Below, one piece after another: positions 1 through 9,744 of a DNA stretch of 64,000 nt. Location of the stretch: the NCBI RefSeq assembly GCF_003026355.1, contig NZ_PYON01000012.1, forward strand, positions 1 to 64,000. Reading direction: 5' to 3'. The stretch's first letter is position 1. The number at the start of each line of letters is the position of its first letter. The notes under the pieces were generated by a model. That model saw nothing but the letters and a program-made list of their open reading frames with translations, was not told the origin of the DNA and did not search any database. The stretch comes from Photobacterium kishitanii (GTDB lineage: Bacteria > Pseudomonadota > Gammaproteobacteria > Enterobacterales > Vibrionaceae). A program made the translations under genes and the position numbers.

Positions 1-234
1 AATATATATAATATTAATTATTTGTTCTAAACTAGATGAATATTTGTAAATTAAATGAGCCATTAAATATAACTATTGTATTTAATTTATAAAATTGAAA
101 TATTAAATTCCGAATAAAAATAATAAAATAAGCAAATATTAGATGCTCTTTCCATTATTAATGGAATTGTATTACAAAATAAAAATCAAGATATATCATA
201 TTCCTGTAATAATTTTATTATGATCAGGTTATTT

Positions 235-1536
235 ATGTATAAGAAAATCAAGTTTGTACCTATGGCTGTTGCTTTATCGCTATTACCTTTACCCACTTTG
301 GTTCAAGCGACACCATTAAAAAATAACGAAAACACTCTTAATAATGTGCAGTCAAATATTATTAATATGTATTTAAAAGACAGTATAACTACCAATAATT
401 TATACGACCAGATTAATAATGCAATAACAACATTAAATAAAGAAAGTGATAATACGAAACTTATTCTTCATTTACCTGGTGGCACTTATTACCTAGATAA
501 GAATTCTCATGGAAGTAAACAGGGGATTATACAGATAGGTAGCGCTATTAATGGTACACGTATTTTAGAAATACAAGGAAGTACCAATAAACGTAACCCA
601 ACTAAATTATACGCAAATGAGAGTGCTTATTGGCAATCATTTATATTTGGCAGTTACCCAAAAAACATTACATTTAGTTACCTTTCATTTTATAGAACCG
701 AAAAAACCATGTCAGAAGGCATAATTACTAATGTTGCCAAAGGTTATATTGATATCAAATTATTAGATGGTTTCCCTGAGATTGGTCGAATATACAATCA
801 AGGGATGACAAGTGGACGTTATCTACGGTTAATTTCAAACGATATAAATAATCCGACTATTTTAAGCGTTGATAAGGGGCAAGAGCCTTGGGGAATAGAT
901 AAACAAGATAACCCTCTTCCACCAGAAGCTTTGGATGCACCGCAGAATAGAAACTGGCGTATATACACAAAGAATACTCAAGCAGATTTAAGCAGAGTCG
1001 GTTATAAAATAGGACTATGGGTAGCTGTGAAATCAAAATCTTATAATTATGCTTATAATTTCCAAGGTTTTTCATCAAATATAACCTTCAACAATATTGG
1101 CTTTTTTGATAGCACTATGGGCCAAATGCATGGTGGCGCAAAAAATATAACATTAAATCACGTTAAATTTGGTCGTGGCGATCGAGTAAACGGTGTTGTT
1201 CCTGCTTTTGCATCAAGTGCTGGAGGGCCACAGTTTATGGGTTACACTGATAGCAGCCCATATACTAATATTCTGCTTGATTATGTTTGGCTTGAATATA
1301 CTGGCGATGATAATTTTTCAGCTCAACATGCATCACAGGGAAGCAGCTTTAAATTAGATCACGTTACATCGAAAGGTGCTTTTGCTCGTTTATTACTTGC
1401 AACTTATGATGCATATGGCGTCTGCCTAACTGATAATGTTATTCTTGATAACCAGCCAGCTGTAGTACATGGTGCAATAAATCAGGATATTGAACACTTT
1501 GAATTTAAAAAACAATTTTCTGTCTGCCAATATTAG
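235..1536 (+). CDS. Secreted protein, probable right-handed beta-helix fold
   Basis: A protein of about 433 residues with a clear Sec signal peptide: basic MYKKIK, then a hydrophobic stretch ending in LVQA. The body has short beta-rich repeats rich in Asn, Gly and Thr (PGGTYYL, ILEIQGS, NITFSYLSF, NITFNNIGFF, NITLNHVKF), as in parallel beta-helix (pectate-lyase-superfamily) proteins. I see no catalytic motif that fixes a substrate. The start is the ATG at 235, preceded by AGG about 8 bases upstream; an in-frame ATG at 220 has no such signal. The gene is markedly AT-rich and stands alone between AT-rich spacer and a terminator. It may be a polysaccharide-active enzyme or surface protein; the function is not known. 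Confidence 0.75.
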   Translation: MYKKIKFVPMAVALSLLPLPTLVQATPLKNNENTLNNVQSNIINMYLKDSITTNNLYDQINNAITTLNKESDNTKLILHLPGGTYYLDKNSHGSKQGIIQIGSAINGTRILEIQGSTNKRNPTKLYANESAYWQSFIFGSYPKNITFSYLSFYRTEKTMSEGIITNVAKGYIDIKLLDGFPEIGRIYNQGMTSGRYLRLISNDINNPTILSVDKGQEPWGIDKQDNPLPPEALDAPQNRNWRIYTKNTQADLSRVGYKIGLWVAVKSKSYNYAYNFQGFSSNITFNNIGFFDSTMGQMHGGAKNITLNHVKFGRGDRVNGVVPAFASSAGGPQFMGYTDSSPYTNILLDYVWLEYTGDDNFSAQHASQGSSFKLDHVTSKGAFARLLLATYDAYGVCLTDNVILDNQPAVVHGAINQDIEHFEFKKQFSVCQY

Positions 1537-1569
1537 AACATTATTCATCATGAGTTAATCATATCTAAT

Positions 1570-1606
1570 ATAAAGGCTGAGTTGGTCATTTTCAGCCTTT
1601 ATTCAT
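1570..1606 (+). terminator. Rho-independent terminator after the beta-helix gene
   Basis: An 11-bp perfect stem (1570-1580 with 1592-1602, arms ATAAAGGCTGA and TCAGCCTTTAT), followed by a short T-rich tail. It lies 33 bases after the stop codon. Confidence 0.75.
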
Positions 1607-1870
1607 TTCATCATTCATATATAAATAATTACAGATGATTATCGTTTCCGATTGTAATACGCCTTGTATTTCATACTAATACAATGCTAAGTCTATAATT
1701 TATCTATTAGATAATTAAGCATGGCTTTACCTATAAACTCAATATCTTTCTTAGTGCGTTTATCTCTAGCTATTTCCTCATTAATTACTTGGTCGAATGA
1801 CGTCTGTCTGGCATTATGCGCCAAAGAACGCCGTAGTCAGTAAACGGTACAAAAAGAGTGAAGGTCACCA
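1607..1870. other. Intergenic spacer before the dioxygenase gene
   Basis: About 260 bases without a convincing gene. A 40-codon open frame (1721-1843) encodes a hydrophobic peptide but has no clear ribosome-binding site or recognisable family. The last bases carry GTGAAGG, the ribosome-binding site of the next gene. Confidence 0.4.
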
Positions 1871-2659
1871 GTGGTAGAAAACAGCCAGCAATTAAGTAAC
1901 AGTTATAACGAACATGGTTACTTTGTTATCAGAAATTATTTCGATGAAGCTCAAATTTCCTTACTTAGAAAAGTGGTATTAAAATTCCATGAATTGTGGA
2001 AAGCAGACAATGAAGAATTCTATCAAGAAGAAGCATTTAACTCGTCTTTAATTACAGGAAGCGAATATTTACCTATCACCGATAGAACAATCCTGTTTAA
2101 CTTCATTAGCTCAAAAAAAATCATGGAAGTGGTCGATGCAGTGATACCGAACAATCCTGCATTTATGAATACGCAACTGTTCTTCAACCCTGTGAACCCA
2201 CAACAAAAAGACTTCTGGCATCGTGACTGTCAATATGACTACGACATTGAAGACCAAATGAAAGTCATACTAGAAACGCAAGTATTACACCTTCGCGTGC
2301 CCTTATTTGATGAGCCAGGCATGGAGATCATACCTGGGACGCACAAGCGATGGGACAATGAAGAAGAATACAATGTTCGCCAAGAAGTGAATGGTAAAGT
2401 AAGCAACGATAGCATCTCCGGCGGCAAACAGATTGCGTTAGCTGCAGGCGACTTGTTGGTTTTTTCAGCCGATATGATTCACCGAGGTCTATACGGATTA
2501 GATCGTTTAGCACTGGATATTTTAATTTTTGATTCAGCGGCTGATTATGTCGACTATGTCGATGACGATTGTTTACCCACTCAATCAATACTGAATAATA
2601 TTGCCGACCCAAGATTATTCATGAACACACTGCACTTAAAGTCGATGGTATGTTCTTAA
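1871..2659 (+). CDS. Phytanoyl-CoA dioxygenase (PhyH) family protein
   Basis: A 262-residue Fe(II)/2-oxoglutarate-dependent oxygenase of the PhyH type. The metal site can be read as HRD (in FWHRDC) and a distal His in DMIHRGLYG, with a downstream Arg (DRLALDI) suited to binding 2-oxoglutarate. The segment IIPGTHKRW is typical of the family. The substrate cannot be deduced; relatives hydroxylate lipids and small metabolites. The start is GTG, with AAGG placed 7 bases upstream. No signal peptide is visible, so it is probably cytoplasmic. It is transcribed alone and converges on the hydrolase gene. Confidence 0.85.
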   Translation: MVENSQQLSNSYNEHGYFVIRNYFDEAQISLLRKVVLKFHELWKADNEEFYQEEAFNSSLITGSEYLPITDRTILFNFISSKKIMEVVDAVIPNNPAFMNTQLFFNPVNPQQKDFWHRDCQYDYDIEDQMKVILETQVLHLRVPLFDEPGMEIIPGTHKRWDNEEEYNVRQEVNGKVSNDSISGGKQIALAAGDLLVFSADMIHRGLYGLDRLALDILIFDSAADYVDYVDDDCLPTQSILNNIADPRLFMNTLHLKSMVCS

Positions 2660-2728
2660 TAACTGATTGAATGCACTAGCATACAGATGCGGTATTCATA
2701 GAACAGCAAGTTGGATAATGGGAGAAAT

Positions 2729-2754
2729 ATGAGTTAGCAGAATAGCTAACTCAT
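2729..2754. repeat. 10-bp inverted repeat between convergent genes
   Basis: Perfect arms ATGAGTTAGC (2729-2738) and GCTAACTCAT (2745-2754) with a 6-base loop. There is no strong T tract, so it may be a weak terminator or a mRNA 3'-end hairpin shared by the converging genes. Confidence 0.5.
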
Positions 2755-2801
2755 TCGTAACAAAAACACCTTAGGCAATTTACGCCCAAAATTAGACAAC
2801 G

Positions 2802-3569
2802 TTAATTTAAAAATTGATTAATTGCTGCGTTAACTTCTACTGGGTGAGTTAAGTTAACCGCATGGCATGCACCTTCAACAATGACCATTGTTGAGTTAGA
2901 TAAAGCGTCATGGAGCATTTGAGCCGCTTGCAAAGGAATACCAACATCATCTTTACCATGAATAACTAAGCAAGGCTGTTCTATTTGACTAACATCAATC
3001 GCATTTCTTGTCGTCATCGCTGTCATTGGGTGGTAAATGTTTTCTTGCTGATAAGAAAGCCAAACTTTTTTCCAATTACTTTGCTCATATTCATCATCAC
3101 CAATAATCACAGGTAATAACGTATTAACGATTTGCTCTCGAGCAATGACATTATTCCAATTATCTCTAAGTTGATGATACGACGATATTGTATCAGGATT
3201 ATCACTCGCAGCTTGAGTCGCAATTAAAATTAAAGCATCGACTAAATTAGGCTTTATTAGTGCAATTCGTTGTGCAACATATCCCCCCATTGACATCCCA
3301 ACCAATATAATTTTAGTAATACCTAGATGTGCTAATGTATTTATTACATCACAGACTAAATCATCTAATGTAAATGCTTTATTATCCCACTCAGTTTGCC
3401 CAAAACCTCTAAAATCGAAGCAAATTACTCTATATTGAGATTGGAAATGTTCAACTTGATGTTTAAACATTCGAGAGTCCATGAAGAAACCATGTAAAAA
3501 AACAATCGTCTTTTTATCGTTATCATCTGGTGCACTATCAGTATGGTAGATACCATTAAAATTACACAT
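2802..3569 (-). CDS. Alpha/beta hydrolase
   Basis: A 255-residue alpha/beta-hydrolase-fold enzyme. The oxyanion region FLHGF is near residue 26, the nucleophile elbow GMSMGG holds the Ser, the acid is in HGKDD and the catalytic His is in ACHAVNLTHP. This is the complete triad order of the superfamily, close to the 3-oxoadipate enol-lactonase or pimeloyl-ACP-esterase-like group. The substrate is unknown. There is no signal peptide. The start ATG is preceded by AGGA at a normal distance. It is monocistronic. Confidence 0.85.
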   Translation of the reverse strand: MCNFNGIYHTDSAPDDNDKKTIVFLHGFFMDSRMFKHQVEHFQSQYRVICFDFRGFGQTEWDNKAFTLDDLVCDVINTLAHLGITKIILVGMSMGGYVAQRIALIKPNLVDALILIATQAASDNPDTISSYHQLRDNWNNVIAREQIVNTLLPVIIGDDEYEQSNWKKVWLSYQQENIYHPMTAMTTRNAIDVSQIEQPCLVIHGKDDVGIPLQAAQMLHDALSNSTMVIVEGACHAVNLTHPVEVNAAINQFLN

Positions 3570-3746
3570 GCATCATTCCTATTTAACCTTAATTCATTCC
3601 ATGTACGCATTTTTATACATAATATATATTAACTTAACAAGCAGTTAAATAATGAATATAAGTGTAATCACTAACAAATCCATGTTACTTGTATATCAAC
3701 AAGAGTCACTGAGAAATTAATAGCGCGAAGTTAGTCTTAAAAATAA

Positions 3747-3776
3747 GAGTGTTCATGTCATTGACGTTGAACACTC
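3747..3776 (-). terminator. Hairpin downstream of the lipoprotein gene
   Basis: A 9-bp stem (GAGTGTTCA at 3747-3755 with TGAACACTC at 3768-3776) lies 24 bases beyond the stop of the minus-strand lipoprotein gene. The T tract is modest. Confidence 0.5.
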
Positions 3777-3800
3777 AATTATTGAAAATAAATTAATATT

Positions 3801-4241
3801 TTATTGCCAGTTTGGGTTTTGGCTTAATGCTTGGGTAAATACACTTTTCACCTGCTGATCAGGCTGACCTATATATTGATAAGAGGCATAAATACTCGGT
3901 GTGTTAAGTGCATCTGGTACATCTTTAACATGCACAATCATGGAATATTTATGATTATCGTCTGATGTTAATGTAATCATAAAATCGCTAGCACAATCAT
4001 GTGGCTTACAAAAAGAAACTGCATCATAAGTATGCCCACCCATAACAATCGCTTCTAATGGTGACGTTACTGTATCGTCTTTTATCCAATCAGGAAGTTG
4101 CTTTTCAACACTAGCTATCGATTGAACCGCATTCGAAGCGGCAGCATTGGCATTGCTACTCGTCTGAGATAACGCTGTATGGGAACTATTACATCCAACC
4201 AACATGACGCTGATCGCAGCCACTAACAACAATTTTTTCAT
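3801..4241 (-). CDS. Putative lipoprotein
   Basis: A protein of about 146 residues. The N-terminus MKKLLLVAAISVMLVGC is a classic lipoprotein signal with lipobox LVGC. It is followed by a Ser/Ala/Asn-rich linker and a small domain containing two nearby Cys residues (CKPHDC), which could form a disulfide. The region HTYDAVSFCKPHDC followed by SMIVHVKD recalls Ivy/inhibitor-like periplasmic domains, but I do not recognise the family with confidence. The MKK start is preferred over an in-frame ATG six codons upstream because it gives a proper signal peptide. Confidence 0.7.
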   Translation of the reverse strand: MKKLLLVAAISVMLVGCNSSHTALSQTSSNANAAASNAVQSIASVEKQLPDWIKDDTVTSPLEAIVMGGHTYDAVSFCKPHDCASDFMITLTSDDNHKYSMIVHVKDVPDALNTPSIYASYQYIGQPDQQVKSVFTQALSQNPNWQ

Positions 4242-4484
4242 TCTGATTCTTATACCCAAAAGTTAGGTTTATAATTAAAATATAAGTAATCAACATCATA
4301 TAACCAAACAACATATAACAACTATTACTTTATACCTTAAAACATAAGCAAGATGCTATTGGTACATGTTTCATTCAGCTACAACACAAAATAGCGAATG
4401 TTTTCATCAAAAATAATCAAATAGCATACCTTATTAAGGTAATTTAGGTTATGGTGTTGATAATTCAATAAAAGAAGTGATGAT

Positions 4485-5006
4485 ATGCAACTAATTACAG
4501 AAAAACTGATTACTTTAAAAAACGCGTGGATGGCTAGCCATGTTACCGATGCTGAATTTCCAACCCCATTAAGTGAAAAAGGTTTATATCTGTATCAACT
4601 TGCACACTCAGAACTCTCTGCAAAAATTATTGACTCTATTACCTCTCCGACTGAATCATCGCTCACGTTTTACCCTGTAGATTGCCACCCTCTTACTATT
4701 CGCTATGCGTTAGTGTATTCAAGCTATTGGCAACAAGAAAAAGAACAACAGGCTATTGTAGAATACCTAACTCAAATTATGTTTGAAGTGGATGCAAATG
4801 CACAACTCTATGTGGGTTTTTACAACAGTAAACCTGCGGCAACGGGGATGATTTATACTGATATAAATGATGACAAAAAAGTGTCCTTAGTCAGTGATAT
4901 ACATGCACTCCCTCTGCCAAATCAAACTCAACTAATGCAGGATATGGAACAATATTTATTAAATGTTGCTCAACAAATATCCACAACAGTAATACTGCAA
5001 AAATAA
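4485..5006 (+). CDS. Hypothetical protein
   Basis: A 173-residue soluble protein with no signal peptide, membrane segment or motif that I recognise. Start ATG with AAGAAGTGAT upstream. It sits just before the H-NOX/kinase pair on the same strand, but a spacer of about 180 bases separates them, so co-transcription is uncertain. Confidence 0.6.
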   Translation: MQLITEKLITLKNAWMASHVTDAEFPTPLSEKGLYLYQLAHSELSAKIIDSITSPTESSLTFYPVDCHPLTIRYALVYSSYWQQEKEQQAIVEYLTQIMFEVDANAQLYVGFYNSKPAATGMIYTDINDDKKVSLVSDIHALPLPNQTQLMQDMEQYLLNVAQQISTTVILQK

Positions 5007-5188
5007 GATTGATTATCGAGGTGTAATATTATTGCATCTCGACATTTTCAGTCCCTATATTTCAAAAACACAACCTCACTGCTGCTCCTTTTTGACGCCT
5101 TAATAAACTCTGCCATAATTACTAATATAATTTCATTTATAGCGGCACTCAATTGCAGTATAAATAAATTAATAGGATAAGGGTTGAT

Positions 5189-5728
5189 ATGAAAGGAATC
5201 ATTTTTACCGAGTTTATTACAATTGTAGAATCGAAGTTCGGTTTAGACGTTAGTCAGCAAATGCTCGATGATGCTAACGATAGTGGTATTTACACTGCTG
5301 TTGGCAGCTATGATCACCGACAGCTTATTAAACTGATTATGGGCTTAAGCCGTATCACTAATATTCCTACGTCACAGCTTCAACAAACCTACGGACGTTT
5401 AGCCTTTCCTGCATTATTAAACTCACTGCCAATTTTAGACATTAAGACTGATAATACTTTTAGTTTTATAGAAAAAGTCGAACAACATATTCACCTTGAA
5501 GTTAAAAAACTCTACCCTGATGCAACGCCTCCTAAATTTATATTTAGTAATAAAACACAATCAACAATGACGATGGATTATCATTCGGCCCGCTGTATGG
5601 GCTATGTGTGTATGGGGCTATTGGAGGGCTGTGCTGATTATTTTAATCAATCACTAACAATCACAATGCAGCCAATGAATACAGCCCAGAGCCATGTCAG
5701 ATTTTCATTAACACTTACTGGTGACTAA
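5189..5728 (+). CDS. hnoX: H-NOX heme nitric-oxide/oxygen sensor
   Basis: A 179-residue stand-alone heme NO/O2-binding domain. The proximal heme ligand is His102 (in IHLEVKKLYP). The propionate-binding YxSxR motif is present as Tyr131, Ser133 and Arg135 (DYHSARCMGY). A family Pro-containing turn (DATPP) follows the histidine. In bacteria such proteins bind NO and inhibit a partner histidine kinase, controlling biofilm and cyclic-di-GMP pathways. The partner is the next gene, whose GTG start overlaps the stop of this one; an alternative ATG lies one base after the stop. Either way translation is probably coupled. AAGGG precedes the start. Confidence 0.93.
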   Translation: MKGIIFTEFITIVESKFGLDVSQQMLDDANDSGIYTAVGSYDHRQLIKLIMGLSRITNIPTSQLQQTYGRLAFPALLNSLPILDIKTDNTFSFIEKVEQHIHLEVKKLYPDATPPKFIFSNKTQSTMTMDYHSARCMGYVCMGLLEGCADYFNQSLTITMQPMNTAQSHVRFSLTLTGD

Positions 5729-7454
5729 CATGGATGCTAAGCGCCATATTATGTTATTAGAACATAAATTAGAGCGAGAACATGCTTCTCGTATTATGGC
5801 TGAGAAATTATTAGAAATTAAAAGTCGCGAACTTTTTACCACTAATAGCATATTAGAAACATCATTAAAAAAACTGCAATTACAGGCAGAATTAAATTCA
5901 GAACAGCTCACGTACCAAACCAAAATTGAAAATTTACTCTTAACATATGCGAGGCTATTTTTAAAACAGCCCCCTTCTCGCAGTAATATTCAACAGTTAA
6001 TCGATAGTTTAGTTGATGGTGTCTATATTAGCGCATGCTATATCTCCATCATGCCAATTGAAAACATTACTATTAGTGGTGAGTATTGCAGCGGAAGACA
6101 ACAAACATGGCAACCACCAGCAGATCTTCCAAATAAACTATCATTATGGGATTCCAGCACTAACCTTTATTGGATAGCACTCATCAATAGTCGTGGTATT
6201 GTTGGCTATTTTGCGGCAAAAATATCAAGTCCTAAAAAAAGTATTAATGTTATTCAGCAGCGTTTAGCTTTATTTTGTGAGTTATTTAGATCGGCAATTG
6301 GACGTCAAATTACGCTCAGCCAAGCAATTCACGCTCGCCAGCGCGCAGAAGATTCAGAACAATCAACCCGCGATTTTTTAGCCATGATTAACCATGAATT
6401 ACGTACACCTCTCAACGGGTTATTAGGCTCCGCAGAGCTTTTACAAGATACGCCATTAAACCCTAATCAAACTAAATTACTCACGACCTTAAATCATTCA
6501 GGAGAACTACTTCGGGCAATAATAAATGACTTACTGGATTACAGTAAAATAAATGCTGGAATGTTAGAGTTAATAGAAAAACCATTTGATAGCCATTTAT
6601 TAGTGATAAAACTAAGAGATATATTTTCTCACTGTGCGCTAGAAAAGCGATTGGATTTTAATATTGAATATAGTGCTGATATTCCACGTTCCATTCGTGC
6701 TGATGAAGATCGCCTCAAACAAATTTACGTCAATCTCATCGCTAATGCGATAAAATTCACTCAGCAAGGGTTTGTGCATGCTAAATTCAGTTGGGAAAAC
6801 AATTGCCTTCTTTTTACTATAAAAGACAGTGGTTGCGGTATAGAGCAACAACAACAACATAAATTATTTAAACCATTTAGTCAGATCGATATATCCAGTA
6901 AACGCAGCCATGAAGGAACGGGGTTAGGTCTCGCGATTTGTAAACAGCTCTGCGAGCAAATGAACGGTAAGATTACCTTAGTGAGTGAACAAAATATTGG
7001 CACTACTTTTTCAGTATCGCTCCCATTAACGATTAGTACGATTGATGAAACGCTTTCAACCCATACCCCTGCTAGTCATGAGGCATTACAAAAGTTAAAG
7101 ATTTTGGTTGTTGAAGATTTAAAAACCAATCAAATGATCATTCAATTAATGCTTCAAAAACATAAAATCGATGTCACTATCGTTGATAATGGCCAAGCAG
7201 CGTTAGATATCATCGCCGAGCAGCCATTTGATATTGTCTTTATGGATTGTCGCATGCCAATCATGGACGGCTATTGTGCTACTAAAGCGTTACGTAAACA
7301 AAAATTCACTAAGCCCATTATTGCCTTAACCGCAGGTACTACTAGCGCCGAACGTGAAGCTTGTATCAATGCTGGTATGGACGATATTTTATGTAAGCCC
7401 TACATGGCATCCGAATTACTTGCGATGCTCAATTCATGGTGTAATGCATCATAA
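5721..7454 (+). CDS. hnoK: H-NOX-associated hybrid sensor histidine kinase
   Basis: A 577-residue cytoplasmic hybrid kinase without membrane segments. There is an N-terminal coiled coil (about 10-75), then a region of about 120 residues resembling a GAF-like sensor. HisKA follows with phospho-acceptor His225 (NHELRTPLNG), then HATPase with N box (NLIANAIKF), DSGCGI and GTGLGLAICKQ. A C-terminal receiver carries its phospho-Asp in FMDCRMPIMDGY and the switch Thr/Lys region (ALTAG, LCKPY). It fits the HnoK group, regulated by direct contact with NO-bound H-NOX. The start is GTG at 5721 or ATG at 5730. Unlike many H-NOX operons, no separate response regulator or EAL protein follows. Confidence 0.9.
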   Translation: MTNMDAKRHIMLLEHKLEREHASRIMAEKLLEIKSRELFTTNSILETSLKKLQLQAELNSEQLTYQTKIENLLLTYARLFLKQPPSRSNIQQLIDSLVDGVYISACYISIMPIENITISGEYCSGRQQTWQPPADLPNKLSLWDSSTNLYWIALINSRGIVGYFAAKISSPKKSINVIQQRLALFCELFRSAIGRQITLSQAIHARQRAEDSEQSTRDFLAMINHELRTPLNGLLGSAELLQDTPLNPNQTKLLTTLNHSGELLRAIINDLLDYSKINAGMLELIEKPFDSHLLVIKLRDIFSHCALEKRLDFNIEYSADIPRSIRADEDRLKQIYVNLIANAIKFTQQGFVHAKFSWENNCLLFTIKDSGCGIEQQQQHKLFKPFSQIDISSKRSHEGTGLGLAICKQLCEQMNGKITLVSEQNIGTTFSVSLPLTISTIDETLSTHTPASHEALQKLKILVVEDLKTNQMIIQLMLQKHKIDVTIVDNGQAALDIIAEQPFDIVFMDCRMPIMDGYCATKALRKQKFTKPIIALTAGTTSAEREACINAGMDDILCKPYMASELLAMLNSWCNAS

Positions 7455-7501
7455 ACAAGCCGTGAGCCAAACATCGGCATCACGGCAATAATATCTCTAG
7501 T

Positions 7502-9511
7502 CTAATCCGCTTTCGCAGGTGCAGGTGTGCCGGTAGTAGTCGCCACTGGGGACATCTTAGTTAAATCAGCAAGTGATGGCGACGGTTGTTGTACTAACTC
7601 ATCAGCTTGAGGGCGTAATGTCGGCTTCAGCAATACATACTCCATAATATCACGTGCAAATGGTGCTGCATGCCAACCCCAACCGCCATGTTCGAGTACC
7701 ACAGTCACTAAAATACTTGGATCATCCGCAGGCGCAAAACCTGTAAATAATGCATGATCTTTAAAGTGTTCTGTAACTTCATTAGCATTGTAATGCTCAG
7801 TATCTGTCAATGAATACACCTGACTCGTTCCCGTTTTACCCGCGACTTGAAACTTCATATGTTGGAATATTTTACTGGCAGTTCCTTTTTCAACAACTAA
7901 TTCCATGCCCTTTTTAATGATCGCCCAATCTTTTTGAGGAACCGATGATAACGGCTTAAAATTAGCAAACGTGACGGGTTGTTGCGTTTTCCCATCAATA
8001 ATATCTTTCAATAAATGAGGTCGATGCTCAATACCGCCTTCTGCAACCACAGAGGTTGCTTTCGCTATCTGTATTGGTGTTGCGGTCCAATAGCCCTGAC
8101 CAATGCCTAACGGTATGGTATCACCCTGCATCCATGGCCGATGAAAACGTGCCATTTTCCATGCTCGAGTCGGCATATTTCCTGTTGAATCTTCGTTTAT
8201 ATCAATTCCAGAGTGTTGACCATAACCAAATTTTGTCATCCACATTGACAGTCGATCAATACCTAAGCCATATGCTACTTGGTAAAAATAGGTATTCACG
8301 GAGTCTTCAATCGCTTTATAGATATCGACATTAGCAAAGCCCTGTACTCTATCATCTCGAAATTTTCGACTTTTACTATTAGGAATTCGCCACCAGCCAT
8401 GATCATTACGTATAGTATTCACCGTAATCACCCCAGTTGTTAATCCTGCAGCCGCAAGTTCAGGTTTGACGGTTGAACCTGGTGGATATAAACCTAATGT
8501 GGCACGATTAATTAATGGATGTGCGGGATCATTTAATAACGCAGCATAAGCTTTAGATGAAATACCATTAACAAATAAATTGGGATTATAACTAGGGCTT
8601 GAAACCATCGCTAAAATCGCCCCATTCTTAGGATTCATAGCAACAATAGCACCACGACGCACTTTAGTTACCATTAAACCCGTAGTGGGATCTTTCTGCT
8701 GTAATGTCAGCAGTTTTTGCGCATAAAGTTGTAGATTAATATCTATGGTTAGTTTTAAATCTTTACCAGCTACTGGCGGAACATAAGATAACGTCCGTAC
8801 AACGCGGCCATGACTATTTACTTCAACTGTTTCATAGCCCGTTTTACCGTGCAGCAGATCTTCATAATAATGCTCAATGCCCAACTTACCGATAGTACGG
8901 GTCGCTTTATAATTCTCGTATTTACCACTCTTTTTTAGAGCTGCAATATCACGATCATTAATTTTACCTACATAACCTAGCAAGTGAGTTAACGATGCAC
9001 CGTAAGGATAATAACGCTCAAGATATGCATCAATATTAACTCCTGGATATTCAAATTCATTAACTGAAAATACTGCAACCTGTTTATTATTCATCTGCGA
9101 AATTAACGTTACAGGCTTAAACGCTTGTGTTTGTAATTTAGCTTTATTAAACGCAGCAATATCTTGATCAGATATACCCAATAGCTTCTGAAGTTTAATT
9201 AACACCTGTGGTAAATTTTGTACTTTATCTGGGATTATTTCTAACGAACAAACAGGAATATTGTCCGCTAATATCACCCCATTACGATCATAAATACGGC
9301 CACGATTAGGCGCAACTGGGAGCAGTTTAATACTATTGCGATTAGAGCGTTCTTTATATTCACCATAATCTTGTACTTGTAAATGATAAAGGTTAGCAAT
9401 TAACACACAGGTTAAAATAATAATACCAATAAATGCTTGAATGGCTCGACGACCAAACAAAGCATTTTCTTGCTCATGATCGCGAATCTGACGCTGGCGG
9501 TGTTTTTTCAT
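7502..9511 (-). CDS. mrdA: Penicillin-binding protein 2 (peptidoglycan transpeptidase)
   Basis: A 669-residue class B PBP, slightly longer than the roughly 633 residues usual for PBP2. A single N-terminal membrane segment (about 26-46) is followed by the dimerisation/pedestal domain and then the transpeptidase domain. The active-site motifs are STVK (in YPPGSTVKPE), SVN (DSVNTYFY) and KTGTS (VAGKTGTSQVY). PBP2 cross-links lateral-wall peptidoglycan with RodA in the elongasome. In most relatives mrdA lies beside rodA and rlmH, but here it is alone between unrelated genes. It may be a second copy, or a relocated gene. The C-terminus is an Ala/Pro/Thr-rich tail. Confidence 0.9.
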   Translation of the reverse strand: MKKHRQRQIRDHEQENALFGRRAIQAFIGIIILTCVLIANLYHLQVQDYGEYKERSNRNSIKLLPVAPNRGRIYDRNGVILADNIPVCSLEIIPDKVQNLPQVLIKLQKLLGISDQDIAAFNKAKLQTQAFKPVTLISQMNNKQVAVFSVNEFEYPGVNIDAYLERYYPYGASLTHLLGYVGKINDRDIAALKKSGKYENYKATRTIGKLGIEHYYEDLLHGKTGYETVEVNSHGRVVRTLSYVPPVAGKDLKLTIDINLQLYAQKLLTLQQKDPTTGLMVTKVRRGAIVAMNPKNGAILAMVSSPSYNPNLFVNGISSKAYAALLNDPAHPLINRATLGLYPPGSTVKPELAAAGLTTGVITVNTIRNDHGWWRIPNSKSRKFRDDRVQGFANVDIYKAIEDSVNTYFYQVAYGLGIDRLSMWMTKFGYGQHSGIDINEDSTGNMPTRAWKMARFHRPWMQGDTIPLGIGQGYWTATPIQIAKATSVVAEGGIEHRPHLLKDIIDGKTQQPVTFANFKPLSSVPQKDWAIIKKGMELVVEKGTASKIFQHMKFQVAGKTGTSQVYSLTDTEHYNANEVTEHFKDHALFTGFAPADDPSILVTVVLEHGGWGWHAAPFARDIMEYVLLKPTLRPQADELVQQPSPSLADLTKMSPVATTTGTPAPAKAD

Positions 9512-9744
9512 AGAACGGTAAATAGGCTCGTAATCAAAGGAGAGAGTTCGCTAATGGATAAATAATAACACTGTATTGATTCTTTATGGGAATATAATCT
9601 GTTGTAGAGATTTAAAACATAATAAATCTGCATGTATTTGATGCTAATTTCATCATTAAAAGTCAAATAAAATTGATTGTCTTCGATTTACAACTGAATG
9701 GATAACGCTACAATACTGCTCTTCTTAAAGCTAAAGATTTAAAA

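Noticed and set aside
1721-1843. A 40-codon open frame with a hydrophobic peptide upstream of the dioxygenase gene.
   Set aside because: No ribosome-binding site, no recognisable family, and such short frames are common by chance in AT-rich DNA.
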